DNA of 64,000 nt from Diplolepis rosae (GCA_030998225.1 JAPYXD010000698.1:2273001-2337000); one strand, 5' to 3'; positions 36,485-48,830 are shown, counted from the stretch's first letter. Numbers and translations are program-made. The notes: generated by a model from the sequence alone, not told the origin.

Positions 36485-39340
36485 ATGGCGCCGGCACTGT
36501 TTGGCAGTTCGGCCACCCTCCTCCTTGAGGCTTCTCAGCAGGGAATTCCTCAAGAAAAACAAAGTATAACACAGTCAGAGTCATGTGCATCACAAGTAAA
36601 ATGTGAAAAGCAGAAGTATAAATGGAACATAGTTTGGAGGAATGTAATTGCTTTCATTTACATCCACGCTGCGGGTCTCTATGGATTATACCTTGTCTTC
36701 ACCAAAGTCAAATTTGCCAGTTTCGTAATAGGTAAGTTTTTTTTATGAATTAATTTGAAAAAAAGTAGATTAAGGCCATGTCTTACTTATCCGATGCCTA
36801 CCTTACCGACACTTTTAGAAATTAAGTAAAAAACAGTAAAGAACGTTTATCTGATCTAAAAATGTTATAATAATAAAAAAAATTTGTTGGGAATTTTTTT
36901 TTCTAAAATTATAAATATTTAGGAGTAAATAGATGTTCCTTGATTCATTTTAGTTGATCACTCAAATTTTCAACTCGATATTTTAACTAATGTGGAAGTG
37001 CAAAAGACGAAGAAAAAGTATCGGTAAGGTAGGGATCGGATAAGCAAGAGGACATCTGATTCTTGAGAAAAGTATAGGAAGTTTATGCAAACAACTTGGT
37101 TCAGTTACTACATGTTTACATAAAAAATACATAAAATTTTGTTTTTAAAATTTAGGAAATGGTAGAGAAGGTGAAAACAGACGTAGATAGTCTACTTTTA
37201 GTTTTGATAATGAAAAAAAAAAATTTCGATAAGTTTTGTAAAATTGAACTTTTTTTAACTTTCCAAACCAAAAGTTGTCTATCTACGTCTGTTTCTATTT
37301 TCTCTACTATTTTTCAAATTTAAACAATAAAATTTTACGTATTTTGGACAGAAACATGTAGAAACCTAAAATGAATAAAATTTGCTAATCTTCTAAGTAT
37401 CACCAGAGTATCACATGCCCTTAAAGTTACAGCTAAAAAAATTCATTATTGTGGAAAAATCTTGGGTAAATCGGGAAACTGATTTCATTGATTTAGTCAG
37501 CTGTACTGGTTGATCCATAGCCTTGATAAAACAGTAAAAAATAAAACTGCTCCTATACTCAAAGGTGTTTTTTAATATTTTCCAGCGATGCTGACTGTTG
37601 TTTTATCTGGAGTAGGAGTCACAGCTGGTGCCCATAGACTTTGGGCACACAAAGCTTACAAAGCCAAATGGCCCATGCGGTTAATTTTAATGATTCTGCA
37701 GACTGTAGCTTTTCAGGTTTCTATTATTTATTATTATAAATCATTAATATCGTGTTTCAAGTAAGTCACATGACTTTCTATCAAGTTTCTTTCACTAAAA
37801 ATGTATATTTTTTAAACTCTCCAAAAGTTCTTTTATTCACAGAAAATGATATTTTACCTGAATGTATTTATATAGTTTACCCTTGTAGAAAAAAATAATT
37901 GGACCCGATTGATCCGATTGACCCCATTTAAAAAACATCATTGAAACCGATTTATTACTCGGATTCAATCAGGCGAGACCATTTTGAATCCGATTAATAA
38001 ATCGGTTTAAATGATGTTTTTGAAATGGGGTCAATCGGATCAATCGGTCCCAATCGGGTCCAATTATTTTTTTCTACAAGGGTAGTCACGTGGCCCATTT
38101 GATACATAAAATTTATGTAAATGGTACTTATTAAAGAAATCGTTTCTGTGTATTACAGAACCACATTTATGAATGGGTGAGAGATCATAGAGTTCATCAC
38201 AAATTTACCGACACTGATGCTGATCCTCACAATGCAAACAGGGGTTTCTTCTTTTCGCACATAGGATGGCTTTTGGTTCGAAAACATCCTGATGTTATAA
38301 AAAAGGGTGCAACAATCGATATGACTGATCTTGAGAAAGACCCCATCGTTATGTGGCAGAAAAGGTAAGGCAAATCTTTCCGATTAAAAAATCTTTCCTG
38401 CAGTGGTTTAAGAAACGACCCAGGTCATACCTAGAGGCTATGCATCATGTAGATCACGTGACGTCGCTTCGGTAAATTGGAATCACATTTTTTGAGGTTA
38501 TTATAAAAATAAGATTAAAAAATAAGATCCATTTTAGTCATTACTTTTTAAATAATCTTGTAAATTATAATTGTAGTTACTGACTACAGGTGATCCACTT
38601 GACACATGCCCTTGATTTAAAGTTTATACGTATGATAACGATTTAACTTTATATTCAGGTTGTACATTATACTCATGCCCATATTCTGCTTCCTCATACC
38701 AACCTGGATTCCTTGCTACTTTTTTGGAGAAAAAGCAATTTACTCCTGGTACCTCACGTTATTCAGATACGCCACAACTTTGAATGGTACTTGGTTGGTC
38801 AATTCTGCTGCTCACATTTGGGGAAACAAACCATATGACAAGTAAGACAAATGATTATAATTTATTTAAAAATTAAAAGTTAATAAATATTATATTTATC
38901 AATTTGGATGAATACTTCTAACAAAATATTATATTACGATTTATAGATCAATCAGTCCAACTGACAACCTGAAAATCGCCGTTGGAGCTTTCGGAGAAGG
39001 ATGGCATAATTATCATCACGTCTTCCCCTGGGATTATAAAGCAGCTGAACTGGGAAACTACAAAGGGAATATAACGACTGGCTTTATTGACTTTTTCGCC
39101 TGGTTAGGACAGGCTTATGATCTCAAGACTGTCTCTGTAGAGATGATCAACAAAAGAGCTGCCAGATCTGGTGATGGTTCGAGAGCACCAATACCTACTG
39201 GAGAGAGTGAATCCATCAGACATCCTAAGAAGGAAGATCTTCATGATCATTCACACGAAAATGCTGTATGGGGATGGGATGATAAAGATATGCCTGAAGA
39301 GGACATAAAAGACGCTCAAATTTATAATAAGGGTGATTAA
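36485..39340 (+). CDS. acyl-CoA Delta9-type fatty acid desaturase, five coding exons
   Basis: Coding exons are 36485-36731, 37586-37716, 38159-38364, 38659-38841 and 38947-39340, all with GT-AG introns and consistent phase, giving 386 aa (usual for insect desaturases). The enzyme puts a cis double bond into acyl-CoA in the ER membrane using cytochrome b5 and a di-iron centre. The three His boxes are visible: HRLWAH at residues 99-104, HRVHH at 136-140 and HNYHH at 276-280. Also present are the GVTAGAHRLW context, DADPHN, the NGTWLVNSAAHIWG segment and hydrophobic pairs before box 1 and after box 2. The C-terminus has the insect-like ENAVWGWDDKDMPEEDIKD tail. The start is the first ATG after a clear intron acceptor (TTTGTTTCAG ending at 36469), so a 5' untranslated exon lies upstream. 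Introns 1 and 2 are packed with foldback repeats. It looks intact. Family is certain; regiospecificity (Delta9 or Delta11) and paralogue are not. Confidence 0.95.
36774..37047. mobile_element. family M foldback in desaturase intron 1, copy 2
   Basis: GGCCATGTCTTACTTATCCG after TTAA (36770-36773), with the complement TAGGGATCGGATAAG at the right. Its right TTAA is lost and runs into the family L element. Confidence 0.6.
37050..37420. mobile_element. family L foldback in desaturase intron 1, copy 3
   Basis: Arms with GACGTAGATAGTCTAC and its complement; the right end TATCACATGCCC lies before TTAA (37421-37424). A family E right end (to about 37525, CAGCTGTACTGGTTGATCCA) follows, so intron 1 is nearly all repeat. 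Confidence 0.6.
37880..38082. mobile_element. TA-flanked foldback MITE (family F) in desaturase intron 2
   Basis: Ends CCCTTGTAGAAAAAAATAAT and its exact complement, each next to TA (37878, 38083). Arms of about 95 bases with CCGATTGACCCCATTT are almost perfectly complementary. Length 203 bp. High arm identity implies recent activity. Confidence 0.85.
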
Positions 39341-39996
39341 TTCGCCAGGTGCTGAATAAGTGATTTTATTTATTGTTGACGATTAATGAAAAGGAGATAA
39401 ACTACTTGTATATATTTGCAAAATAATCAAGATGATGCAGTAATTGAACCTGCGATAGAAGAATCGGAGTTTTTGTACATTTTTTTAATTTACTGTTTAA
39501 ACAGTTTTTATAAATTTATTACCAATGTAGATTTAGATTTTCAAACTAACATTCTTTGAATGATTTATTGCATAAAATATAAATTATTACTTATGTAAGA
39601 TATTTAAAGATCAGTTAGCTAAACAGGTGTGAAAATATAGGAGTGGATATTTTATCAGAAAAAAAAAGTCTTGATCGTTCATAACTGCTTTAAATATTAT
39701 CTCTGCTAATATGTGACATTTTAAGACAGCGTAGTTAGAGAATTTGTGTTGACAATGAGTTTGAAGTTGTAGTTTTGATACAATATTGATGAAATGATAA
39801 GTTTATTAACAAACATGTTGATTGGCTGATAAATTAATGAGAGAATGAAAGCAAATTTGAATGTGATTGGATGGATCGTTATGTATATATTTAAGTTTCA
39901 CTGTATTTCTCTTCATACTTGTCGATATGATTTCCTAGCGCTTAGTAAAGTACTACTGTTAAATACTTGGCAAATGTTTCTTTTACTATCTGTTTT

Positions 39997-40002
39997 AATA
40001 AA
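39997..40002 (+). terminator. candidate polyadenylation signal of the desaturase
   Basis: AATAAA lies about 660 bases after the stop codon; others follow at 40206 and 40381. Insect desaturase mRNAs often have long 3' UTRs, so any of these could be used. No repeats interrupt 39341-40565, consistent with a retained 3' UTR. Confidence 0.35.
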
Positions 40003-40565
40003 ACTTCAGTACATCTATGAACAGAGAATATGGTGCCAAAATCATGTCTCTGCTCATAACTCTTCTATATATCCTATGAAAGATAAACTTTTGACACTTG
40101 ATTTTTAAAAATCGCTCTATAAAAAGACATGGATTATGAGATGGCTTCCTGCAATGCCTTAAATATGATTTTAAAAAATGCATAAACAATCAGATTTAAA
40201 ATAATAATAAACACTGCAAGTAAGTAGATATAAACAATTTTGTAATGAGCGTTTTCTTTAAAATTTTAGAAAATAAGATGTTACATCTATTAGTTGAAAA
40301 TTAAAGCTAATCCTCTGTTCCCTTGCGTATTGATTGTTTTCATCTTTTTAAATATTGGTGAAAGGGTTATCTGATTAATTAATAAATTTCCATTGTTTCG
40401 TAATAGTTTTTTATTGTCCGAGATAATGTGACAATGCTAAATACATTTACTTCCTTAGTCTTAATCTGCCCCAATTACACACCGTATTTAAATGCAAGTC
40501 AAGCAACAACTAGATCTCTATTAATTAAGAACGAACGTAATTCTCACTGCAATTCTGTGTCACAA

Positions 40566-40912
40566 CCTTTAATTTTTGGAATATGCCAACTTTGGCTTAT
40601 TATTGGCATTTTGTTGGCATTTTTTCTATTGATATGCTTTTTCCAAGTGATAATTACGTCGGAATTATCGCTTTTCATTGATTTTTTTAAATAAAAACTT
40701 AAAAATTGATTATTTCGGTGTTATTGTGTAAGTATAATTTTGCATTATAATGTTTAAATTTAAAACCAATTCGATTATACGAGCACTTGTAAATATAACT
40801 ATTTCAGGAGATTTCAGTTGAAGTTAGAATTCCGACATAATTATCACTTGGAAAAAGCATACCAAAAAATGCTAATAACATGCCAAAGTTGGCATATTCC
40901 AAAAAGTAAAGG
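40566..40912. repeat. foldback just beyond the desaturase 3' region
   Basis: CCTTTAATTTTTGGAATATG at the left and its near-complement CATATTCCAAAAAGTAAAGG at the right, with a second block GTGATAATTACGTCGGAATT and its complement nearer the centre. Confidence 0.7.
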
Positions 40913-41571
40913 AGAAGAGACAATATAAGCCATTTTAAAACTCTAGCCCAAAATTAGAAGTTTTTTTAAGAGCGAATCATATTTTATCTCAAATAAGTAG
41001 CGCTTTAATATTTTTCAAATCAAAAATGAGATAGATTTTTATGCAAATGTTAAAATCAAAATTGTATTCGAGTAATAGGAGCAGTAGAATTAAAAACATA
41101 TCTCGAATATGATACTACCACAGATAATTAATGATGTTGGTTTATCCGAGAAACAAATAAATTGATGCGAGAGTAGGGAATACTACAGTTATATTCAAGT
41201 CTTTGAATATAACTTGTCTCTCGACACGTTGACTCGTTGACTGTGCATCAGTCTGAACATACATATATTCCATAGGATGTGCGAATGTCAGTTCAAAGTG
41301 GGGATACATCTAAAATCTAACGACGTTCACAAAAAACGTGCTGATCAAAAACCTTCTCGCAAAAGTGAGAGTACCTTTGACAAAACATCTTCTCAATAGT
41401 AACGTGAGTAAAATTATGCCTGAAGGTGATATTTTTAAGTTCTTATGTGCTTTTACAAAAGAAAAACTTTGATATAGAAATACTTTTAACGTTTACTAGT
41501 ATACAAATGATTTCAATTATTTGTATACTGTAAGTTTTTCAATTTTTGTGCCGTATTAACACATATATATA
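40913..41571. other. non-coding intergenic stretch
   Basis: Nothing recognised. Confidence 0.3.
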
Positions 41572-41775
41572 CCCTTGTAGAAAAAAATAATTGGACCCGA
41601 TTGTGACCGATTGACCCCATTTCAAAAACATCATTGAAACCGATTTATTAATCGGATTCAAAATGGTCTCGCCTGATTGAATCCGATTAATAAATCGGTT
41701 TCAATGATGTTTTTAAAATGGAGTCAATCGGATCAATCGGTCCCAATCAGGTTCAGTTATTTTTTTCTAGAAGGG
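41572..41775. mobile_element. family F foldback MITE, copy 2
   Basis: TA at 41570 and 41776. It is nearly identical to the copy in desaturase intron 2 (CCCTTGTAGAAAAAAATAAT ends, AATCCGATTAATAAATCGGT centre). The right end carries one substitution (CTAGAAGGG). Confidence 0.85.
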
Positions 41776-42590
41776 TATTTATATATTTTTAGTAAAAAAA
41801 TTAAAGAATACATTTTTGTAAGTACAACACGGATAATTCCACAATATTATCTGAAGTTACTACAATATTATACTCTGTGATTGGACAAGAGAAAACTATT
41901 GTATTAAAATAGATATTAATAATTAAAAGAGTTTACTTATGCGAAATAAAACAACCAATCGGATTTAATTTGTATTTAAAAACATTAGGAGATCGGTTGA
42001 CAGCAATTTTTAAATTAGAAAATGAAAATAAAATTATGAAAGGATGTTGATAAATTGACCAATTGGTTATGGAAAATTTAATGAGTCTGAAGATATAAAA
42101 TTAAAAATTAGTTAATAATATTATCCTCTCGCGTGGATAATCATTAGAATAAATTCTTTAAAGTAACTATAAATATGACAGTTTTCTTGTAATTAAGTAT
42201 TTGTTTCTTGAGCACATCACAGAAAGCTCAAGGACAACCATGATAAGGTATTTATAAACTTTTGCAAAACATTTAATTATATTTTGAGGAATATCATGAG
42301 TCTTACGGTGGTTTTTAACTTTTGTACGCACTCAATTTTTTAATTTTAATTATGATTCTTATAATAAAATGCGTACAATGGTTTAGATTGACCCTCATCC
42401 TTTATTATTACTTCAAAGATAGTGAATTAATGAGTCCGAAATGATTATTCAATTGAATTTCATTAAGATTACGTTGGTTTCTTGAGAATTAAATCAATAT
42501 AAAAATCGTTTCAAAATGTTTCCCAATAAATTTTTAAATAATTGAAATATCTAAACATTTGAACATTGCCGCTGCGTAGGGAAGCAGAGA
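41776..42590. other. upstream region of the aminopeptidase
   Basis: AT-rich with no TATA box placed convincingly; CG-containing sequence begins only at about 42565 (GCCGCTGCGTAGGGAAGC), which suits a TATA-less promoter there. Confidence 0.3.
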
Positions 42591-42600
42591 GCGCATGCGT
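42591..42600. promoter_or_regulatory. GCGCATGCGT palindrome at the aminopeptidase 5' end (EWG/NRF-1-like)
   Basis: The motif is one base from the NRF-1/Erect wing core GCGCATGCGC and overlaps the first ATG of the aminopeptidase. Two related sites lie at 12100 and 12197. If bound, it would place the core promoter here and favour the ATG at 42622. Confidence 0.3.
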
Positions 42601-42826
42601 GAAACACGTTTCGTGGAAGAGATGAACGATAATGCAAAAGGTAAGGCGACTTGTTCAAGCGACATCTCCAGGTCGACGACTTCGGCTTATCGCCGAAGGG
42701 GAGCTGGATCTGCCCTTTTGGGATTTACTTGTGGACTTTGTGTATTCCTCAGTCTCCTTTGTTCTTGTTTAACGGCTCTTGTTGTTGTTATGAACGATAA
42801 GATCCAAACAGCTAGTATATTAACAG
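42595..42826 (+). CDS. first coding exon of the aminopeptidase: cytoplasmic tail plus signal anchor
   Basis: This exon encodes 77 codons plus one base: a basic, Ser/Thr-rich tail ending YRRRGAGS, then a long Cys-containing hydrophobic run ([20 protein letters not shown]) typical of a type II signal anchor. It ends at a good donor (ACAG, then GTGAGA). Phase 1 joins in frame to 44662 (AT CGA AAC...), adding the linker DRNNPRT before MPEKIPLDL. That frame match and the family's usual tail-anchor-catalytic layout are why I attach it to the aminopeptidase although 1.8 kb of intron separates them. The first ATG lies inside a GCGCATGCGT palindrome; the in-frame ATG at 42622 could be the real start. 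Confidence 0.7.
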
Positions 42827-45800
42827 GTGAGAAAAAATTTGGAAACAAATAATTCACTTTACAAAGTAAACCACGAGTTAAATAGTTTGACTGTCTCAAG
42901 GTGCTGTTATTCTATCTCTGACTGCGGACTCAGGAGTTTATGTCCGGAAATTGATTGGTCTTTTCCGTTGAATCCTGTTGGCTGGCCAACGGAATAAACC
43001 AATCAAATTTCTCGAATTAATTTTTTAGTTTCCACCCATGAAGGTATAATAGCACCTTTATTTTCTACAGTAGAAACTTCAGAAATTGATTTTGAAAAAA
43101 ATTCTTCAAATTTTATTTGTTTTTAAAGTCAAAATTAATAGATATATTTAAAATGTTCTAATAATCAAATACTAAAATTTGCTGATTGGTATTAAAATAT
43201 ATTTTAATACAGGTTCAAAAGACCTGTCAATTTTGCAATGCACTTTTTATTCTTGGTGCCGGCATGCCGGTCGTTTACCGCCGACATTATCATATGATAT
43301 GATGATATGAAGTACAGAAGCAGTGATTGGCAGTGATGCTATTACAGTGGAAAAATCATCACCGCGCAGGCTCCGACATAATTAGCATGTCAACAATTTT
43401 GTTCACTAAAAAGCGCGGGCTTATATAAAACGCGAATATTTAGCATAGTTCAATGAGCCTACACTTTTCACCCTACTGTAAATTCCCATATAGAAACCGA
43501 TATGGGAACCTACCTAGGTTCCCATATTACAATGTAGATTCCTAAGTGGGTTCTTAAATAATTTTCTGTATTTATTCCTGCATCAAAAAATTTTAAACTT
43601 CTGCGCACTAGTTTTCCTTTCATTAGTTAACGGTAGAGCAATTTATATCTTTGAAAGTTTGATGTGAAAGTTTCTGACATAAATCCTACTCCAAAAACAT
43701 AATTTCTAACATGGGAATTAATACAGGAAATCGTATAGGATTTTTCAAAAGAAAACTCTCACACAGGATACTATATATATATATATGTACTCACATAATT
43801 TCCTATGCATTTTTCCTATAAGGAATTTGAAACAGGTTCCTTTAAACGATCCTATTCAAACTATCACATATGATCCTATTTAGTAACCTGGGTAGGATCG
43901 TATCTTATTTTATATAAAAACTTGTGTCTCCAATTTCCATAAGCGTTAAAACAGGTTTCTATGTAGGTTACAATATGGGGTCCTAAATCGAAACCTGGAG
44001 CAGTCAACGGGATTGGCTGGTTCAAATTGTCTAAGAGCCTGCGCAGTAACAAAAGTCGTCTACTTACTGTTCATTACTGTTATCATTACTGATTATTGCA
44101 GCTGCATTCGTTTATGCATTGACGGCAGCACAGAAGTTGTTGTTTTTTTGTCTTCAATGCTTTTACATTTTTCTGTATATGTATATCGCGAAAGAGAAGT
44201 GGAAAAACAATGTTTGCAGCAATCACTGCATAAATGAGCGCACTCTAAATGAAGCCATCATGATTAAGGTCAGAGATTCCTGGAGTAGAATTAAAAAATA
44301 AGCTTTTATTAATTGAGTTTTTGAACACATAAATTTTCATTAGTTTCATGACTTAAGTTATGACGAAGCTCTAGTGTTCCATGAAATATTATTAACGTTT
44401 AATGTTTTTCAAGTAAGATAAGGTTCTAATCTTGGTTTTATAAGTTAATGAACTTTATATTGGATTTATTAATGCGATTGAGAAGAGTTGATCATTTTAT
44501 TATTTAGTTCCAACAATTACTTAACTTGGAATGGTTTTGCACTTTTTCATTATGCAAAGTAGTTTTTGTGTTTATCCTCATTATTTCTTAATTCAATATT
44601 TTCTACGTACTCTAAGAACAATACTAGACACCTTTTTGTAATAAAAATATTGATTAAATAGATCGAAACAATCCAAGAACGATGCCAGAAAAGATTCCAC
44701 TTGATTTATCGTTAAGATTGCCAAAAGAAGTGAAACCTCTACATTATGAGCTGTTAATGCATCCTGACCTGGAAAAAGGAACATTCAATGGCTGTGTAAA
44801 TATTTTAATTGATGTTCTGGACAATAGAGGCTACATCGCACTTCATCAGAAGGATCTCAATATAACGAAAACAAAATTAACTCTTGAAAGGGACGAAAAT
44901 CAAGAAATACCGATCAAAGAGACCTACACAATTGAAAAACTAGAAGTTTTTGTTGTTTCCATTCAGGAAAATATAAATCCTGGTCGTTATTATTTATCAT
45001 TAGAATTCAATGGATTTCTGAGACCTGACAAAATCGTTGGGTTCTATTCCAGCAAATATAAAGACTCACAAGATCATGAAAGGTATCAATTTACTTTTAT
45101 GTGTAAATATATGTATTATGTATATAATATTATTTCAAGTACACCGGAAATCATTAATTTGAATATAATTTCACAGGTATATTGCTACTACTAAATTCGA
45201 ACCAACTAATGCGAGAAAAGCTTTTCCATGCTTCGATGAGCCTGCCTTTAAGGCAGAATTTACTATTAAAGTTGTTCATCCTACTGGTGATTGTTATGGA
45301 GCTATTTCCAACATGAACGTTGAAGTAATAAGATTTGTATACCTATTAGTGTTGATTGAGATTCGTTCATAAATTACGTAATGTGTTTTCGAGTTTTTTA
45401 ACTCTTATTACTCATTACAAAACGTATTGTTATTTTTTCATTAATTATTTTGAAGAGAATTATAAAATGTCTTGAAACCGTAACGGTTTGAACTTAACCA
45501 CTCATCCCATCAAAAGCTTTACGTAATTTTTTAACGGCCTCTTGTTTTAATTTCACATTCAATATTAATGTGATTTTGAACACATCTTAAATAACAGAAG
45601 ACAGAGATAAATCAACCATCTCCCGGGCTAACAACAGTCACCTTTGCAAAAAGTGTGCCGATGTCGACTTACTTGTCATGTTTCATTGTCAGTGATTTCG
45701 TTGCCCTTACTGGCAATGCAAGAAGATTAGATGGCACGTCTTTACCTATTAGCGTCTACACGACAAAGGCTGATAAAGAAAAGGGAAGATTTGCCCTTGA

Positions 45801-48800
45801 TATAGGAATTCAAATCATAGAATATTATATCAATCTCTTCAAAATCGACTATCCTTTGCCAAAAATGGGTAAGTTTAAAAAATAAAGTGTTTAATTTAAT
45901 TTCAAACTCAACTAATTAATTTGAAAGTGTCTAATAATGCTAATAAAAATTGATTTGAAATGTTACAGACATGGCGGCAATTCCTGATTTCGCAGCAGGT
46001 GCCATGGAAAACTGGGGCCTTGTTACTTACAGAGAAGCGAGGTTGTTAGTGGATAAAGAAACTAGTTCTTCTGTACACAAAGAAAGCGTTATTTCAGTCA
46101 TCGCACACGAATTCGCACATATGTGGTTTGGCAATCTAGGTATAGTATTAACGCATTTTCACTACTTAAAACCATTATTGAAAAATAATATTTATTTTTT
46201 TCTTCTAACCATTAGTAACGATGGCTTGGTGGAACGACATTTGGTTGAATGAAGGCTTCGCAACTTACATGAGTTTCAAAAGCTCTGATGCAATCCTTCC
46301 AGATTGGGGAATGGTTTGTTAATTTATCTTTTTAGCAGAGACTCTTTTCAACCATTCGCAAAATAATTGTGCCTTTATTATTAAAAACTTCGTTCTGTCT
46401 TAGATGGAACACTTTCTTACTGAGCAATTGCATGTAGCCTTTCAGACTGATGCAAAACTTAGTTCTCATCCAATTGTCCAAACAGTTTCAAACTCTGATG
46501 AGATCACTGCAATTTTCGATGTGATCTCTTATAATAAGGTAACTATTTTCACAAATATAACTAAAAAATATAAATATTATATTACAATCACAAATTTTGA
46601 TTCAAGGGTGCATCTATACTTAGAATGTTAGACAACTTTATTGGATCAGACGTCTTTTACGAGGGTGTGACAGCGTACTTGAAGAGATACGCTTTCCACA
46701 ATGCAGAAACAGTAGATCTGTTCAACATTTTACAAGAATCTGTAGGAAATCGTATAAATTTGAAAGCAATAATGGACACCTGGACTCGTCAAATGGGCTT
46801 CCCAGTAGTGAGCGTTGCTGTAAAGACAAAAACATCTTATACACTAAGTCAGAAACGGTTTTTAGCTGATCCAGAAGCTCAATTTAACGCTTCGGAATCC
46901 AAGTTTGGGTACGAAAAACCTATATATAGAGTATGTATGTATCAAATCAATAAAATACAAAATCAATCATTTTATTCCAATCATTACAGATATAAATGGA
47001 CTATCCCAATTACGTATATCACGAGTGAAAACTCTACTCCGACTCTGGTGTGGTTCGACAAGGATGCAACGAATTGTAATAATTGTTATATAATCTAATA
47101 CAAATTCTAATATGAACTCTGATGATATATTTTTACTTTTTATGCAGTGGTGATTAAGTTAGATGAACCTGCGGAATGGATAAAATTCAACTGCGATCAA
47201 GTTGGTTATTATCGTGTGCAATACGAAGAGACAGAATGGCAAAAACTTGCTGAAGTTCTGCGATGGAATCACAAAGTATTACTCCTATATTATTAAATCT
47301 TTTACCAGATTTGTTTAATCAAACCATTGGTCAATTAGCTCATGGGTAACAATATTGAGAAATTCAAAGAATTTTATTTGAACAAAAAAATCAGTATTCA
47401 AAGATTAGCGAAACTTTTATGTTCAGTTGTAAACTTAGAAAGTGTGAACAGTGAAATACAAGCAGTATAAAATTGGTTGAATATATAAGTAGCAGTTCTT
47501 GATTTAACTTTTAATTCAATGAATTCAATTCGATGGTTTTCAGAGATTCTCTGCTTCAGACAGAACCCATATTTTGGAAGACGCCTTTAGTTTAGCAGAT
47601 GCTGCTGAACTTGATTATAAAGTCGCTTTGGAAATGACTACATACCTTGCCTCAGAACTTCATTCTGTTCCATGGAATATGGCAGCCACAAAGCTTTTAA
47701 ATATCAACAAATTTCTTGCTTCAACGAACGCATCTGATACATTTAAGGTAAAGTAGTACTTACTATTATTGTAGCATTTTGAAATCTCGTTTCATTAAAA
47801 AAAAAAAATCATTTTTCTAGAAATATGTTAGAAGCTTGGTGGATCCTGTATATCATGAAGTACTTTGGAATGTTGAAAGTATTGATAACCACATTACTTT
47901 GTAAGTGTGATTATGTTAAACTTCAGTAATTTGCTTATATCGTATTCTAATCACAGTTATTTTATTTTGACGACTATTTTGTCATAGCAATGGTATTTTT
48001 AAATTCATTTCAGAAATCTTAGGTCTGTGATTCTTGAATTGGCATGCGAAGTAGGTCATACTGAATGCCTAGAGGAAGGTTCAGAGATTTTCAAAAAGTG
48101 GATAAATGATCCCAAAGACGTGCGACCGCATGCAGATGTCAGATCTACTGTTTATTATTATGGTAGATGATGAGAAAAAAAATCAATAATTTAATATCAT
48201 TGATTATAGAAAATCAATATTAAAAAATTGTTTCTAACAGGCATGAATCATATTGGCGGAGAAGCTGAATGGAATAAAATGTTTGAAAAATTCACCAAAG
48301 AAAAAAATTCTGTTGAAAAGTTAAATCTGATGAGTGGATTAGCTGGTGTGAGATCAGCCTCTCTCCTTAAAAGGTAAATTAAAATATCCAAATCGGTAAT
48401 TTCAGTTATAATTAATTAAATTCTAATTATTATAATCCATTTTTTGATTATTTATTTCATTTTTAGATTTATTTCGTATGCGATGAATGAAAACTACGTC
48501 AGAGCTCAAGACGTTTTTACGTGCTTGCGTCAGATCTCTGCCAACCCTATTGGTACCTCTCTAGTTTGGGATTGGGTGCGAGAAAACTGGGAATTCCTCG
48601 TTAAAAGATATACTTTGAACAACCGCTACCTAGGACAATTAATACCAGCAATCACAAGCTCTTTCGCTTCAGAAGTAAAATTGAACGAGATGAAAACGTT
48701 CTTCGAGAAATATCCAGAAGCTGGTGCTGGTGCTTTGTACAGAACTCGAGCACTCGAAACTGTAGTTACTAACATCAAGTGGTTGCAAAAGAATGGTCTA

Positions 48801-48830
48801 AAAATTGAAGAATGGTTGAATTCACGCTGA
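42595..48830 (+). CDS. M1 zinc metallo-aminopeptidase, glutamyl aminopeptidase (APA)-like, type II membrane protein
   Basis: Exons: 42595-42826, 44662-45082, 45177-45324, 45598-45868, 45969-46139, 46216-46313, 46404-46538, 46607-46908, 46990-47075, 47148-47275, 47544-47747, 47821-47900, 48014-48162, 48241-48373 and 48467-48830; total 973 aa, close to the size of vertebrate aminopeptidase A. It removes N-terminal residues from peptides with one catalytic zinc. Seen: a membrane anchor (about residues 38-66), the N-terminal [13 protein letters not shown] block, FPCFDEP, the exopeptidase motif GAMEN (368-372), HEFAH (404-408) with the third zinc ligand E427 exactly 18 residues on, and the catalytic Tyr490 in [18 protein letters not shown] and the C-terminal YTLNNR...KYPEAGAG segment match the APA/APN side of the family, so I prefer APA over puromycin-sensitive or ER aminopeptidases. 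No frameshift or stop. The first intron (1.8 kb) is the least certain junction: the acceptor at 44661 has a poor pyrimidine tract. ATG 42622 is an alternative start. Confidence 0.9.
42951..43006. repeat. short inverted repeat (hairpin) in aminopeptidase intron 1
   Basis: Arms 42951-42970 and 42987-43006 match at 18 of 20 positions around a 16-base loop. Each arm includes ATTGG/CCAAT. It could be a CCAAT-type regulatory palindrome or the remnant of a small foldback element. Confidence 0.6.
43422..43430 (+). promoter_or_regulatory. TATA-like box inside the first intron of the aminopeptidase; possible alternative promoter
   Basis: TATATAAAA follows a GC-rich patch (43250-43420, including GCCGGCATGCCGG and AAGCGCGGGC) in otherwise AT-rich intron. 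A transcript starting about 30 bases downstream could use the in-frame ATG at 44682 and make an aminopeptidase without the membrane anchor ([11 protein letters not shown] start). This is inference only. Confidence 0.25.
43480..44020. repeat. degenerate repeat with recurring TAGGTTCCTAT-like units
   Basis: Within aminopeptidase intron 1, variants of GGTTCCCATAT, GGATCGTATAGG and their complements recur many times in both orientations. This is probably a decayed foldback element. No coding content is seen. Confidence 0.4.
45969..46313 (+). CDS. catalytic exons of the aminopeptidase (GAMEN and zinc site)
   Basis: Two exons, 45969-46139 and 46216-46313, split by a 76-bp intron. The first carries [13 protein letters not shown] and [11 protein letters not shown]; the second carries [17 protein letters not shown]. 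Zinc ligands are H404, H408 and E427, with E405 as the general base. The split Val codon at the junction (G then TA) restores the invariant GNLVTM block, which confirms both splice sites. All catalytic residues are present, so the enzyme should be active. Confidence 0.93.
46607..47075 (+). CDS. aminopeptidase exons 8-9 with a concealed intron
   Basis: Exon 46607-46908 ends at a weak donor (GGTACGAAAA) and exon 46990-47075 begins after TCATTACAG. The 81-bp intron is a multiple of three and has no stop in frame, so read-through would give a longer open frame. Splicing restores [16 protein letters not shown], the family consensus around FGYxWxIP, whereas retention would insert 27 unrelated residues. 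A more consensus-like donor (GTATGT at 46931) would place a stop at the start of the next exon, so it is rejected. Confidence 0.8.

Noticed and set aside
44013..44301. Short + strand frames in aminopeptidase intron 1
   Set aside because: They have no ATG in good context, no donor or acceptor joining the aminopeptidase in frame, and no conserved motif.
46931..46989. The consensus-like GTATGT donor at 46931 for aminopeptidase exon 8
   Set aside because: Joining it to the acceptor at 46989 gives ATA TAA, an immediate stop; the weaker donor at 46909 restores the family consensus FGYKW.
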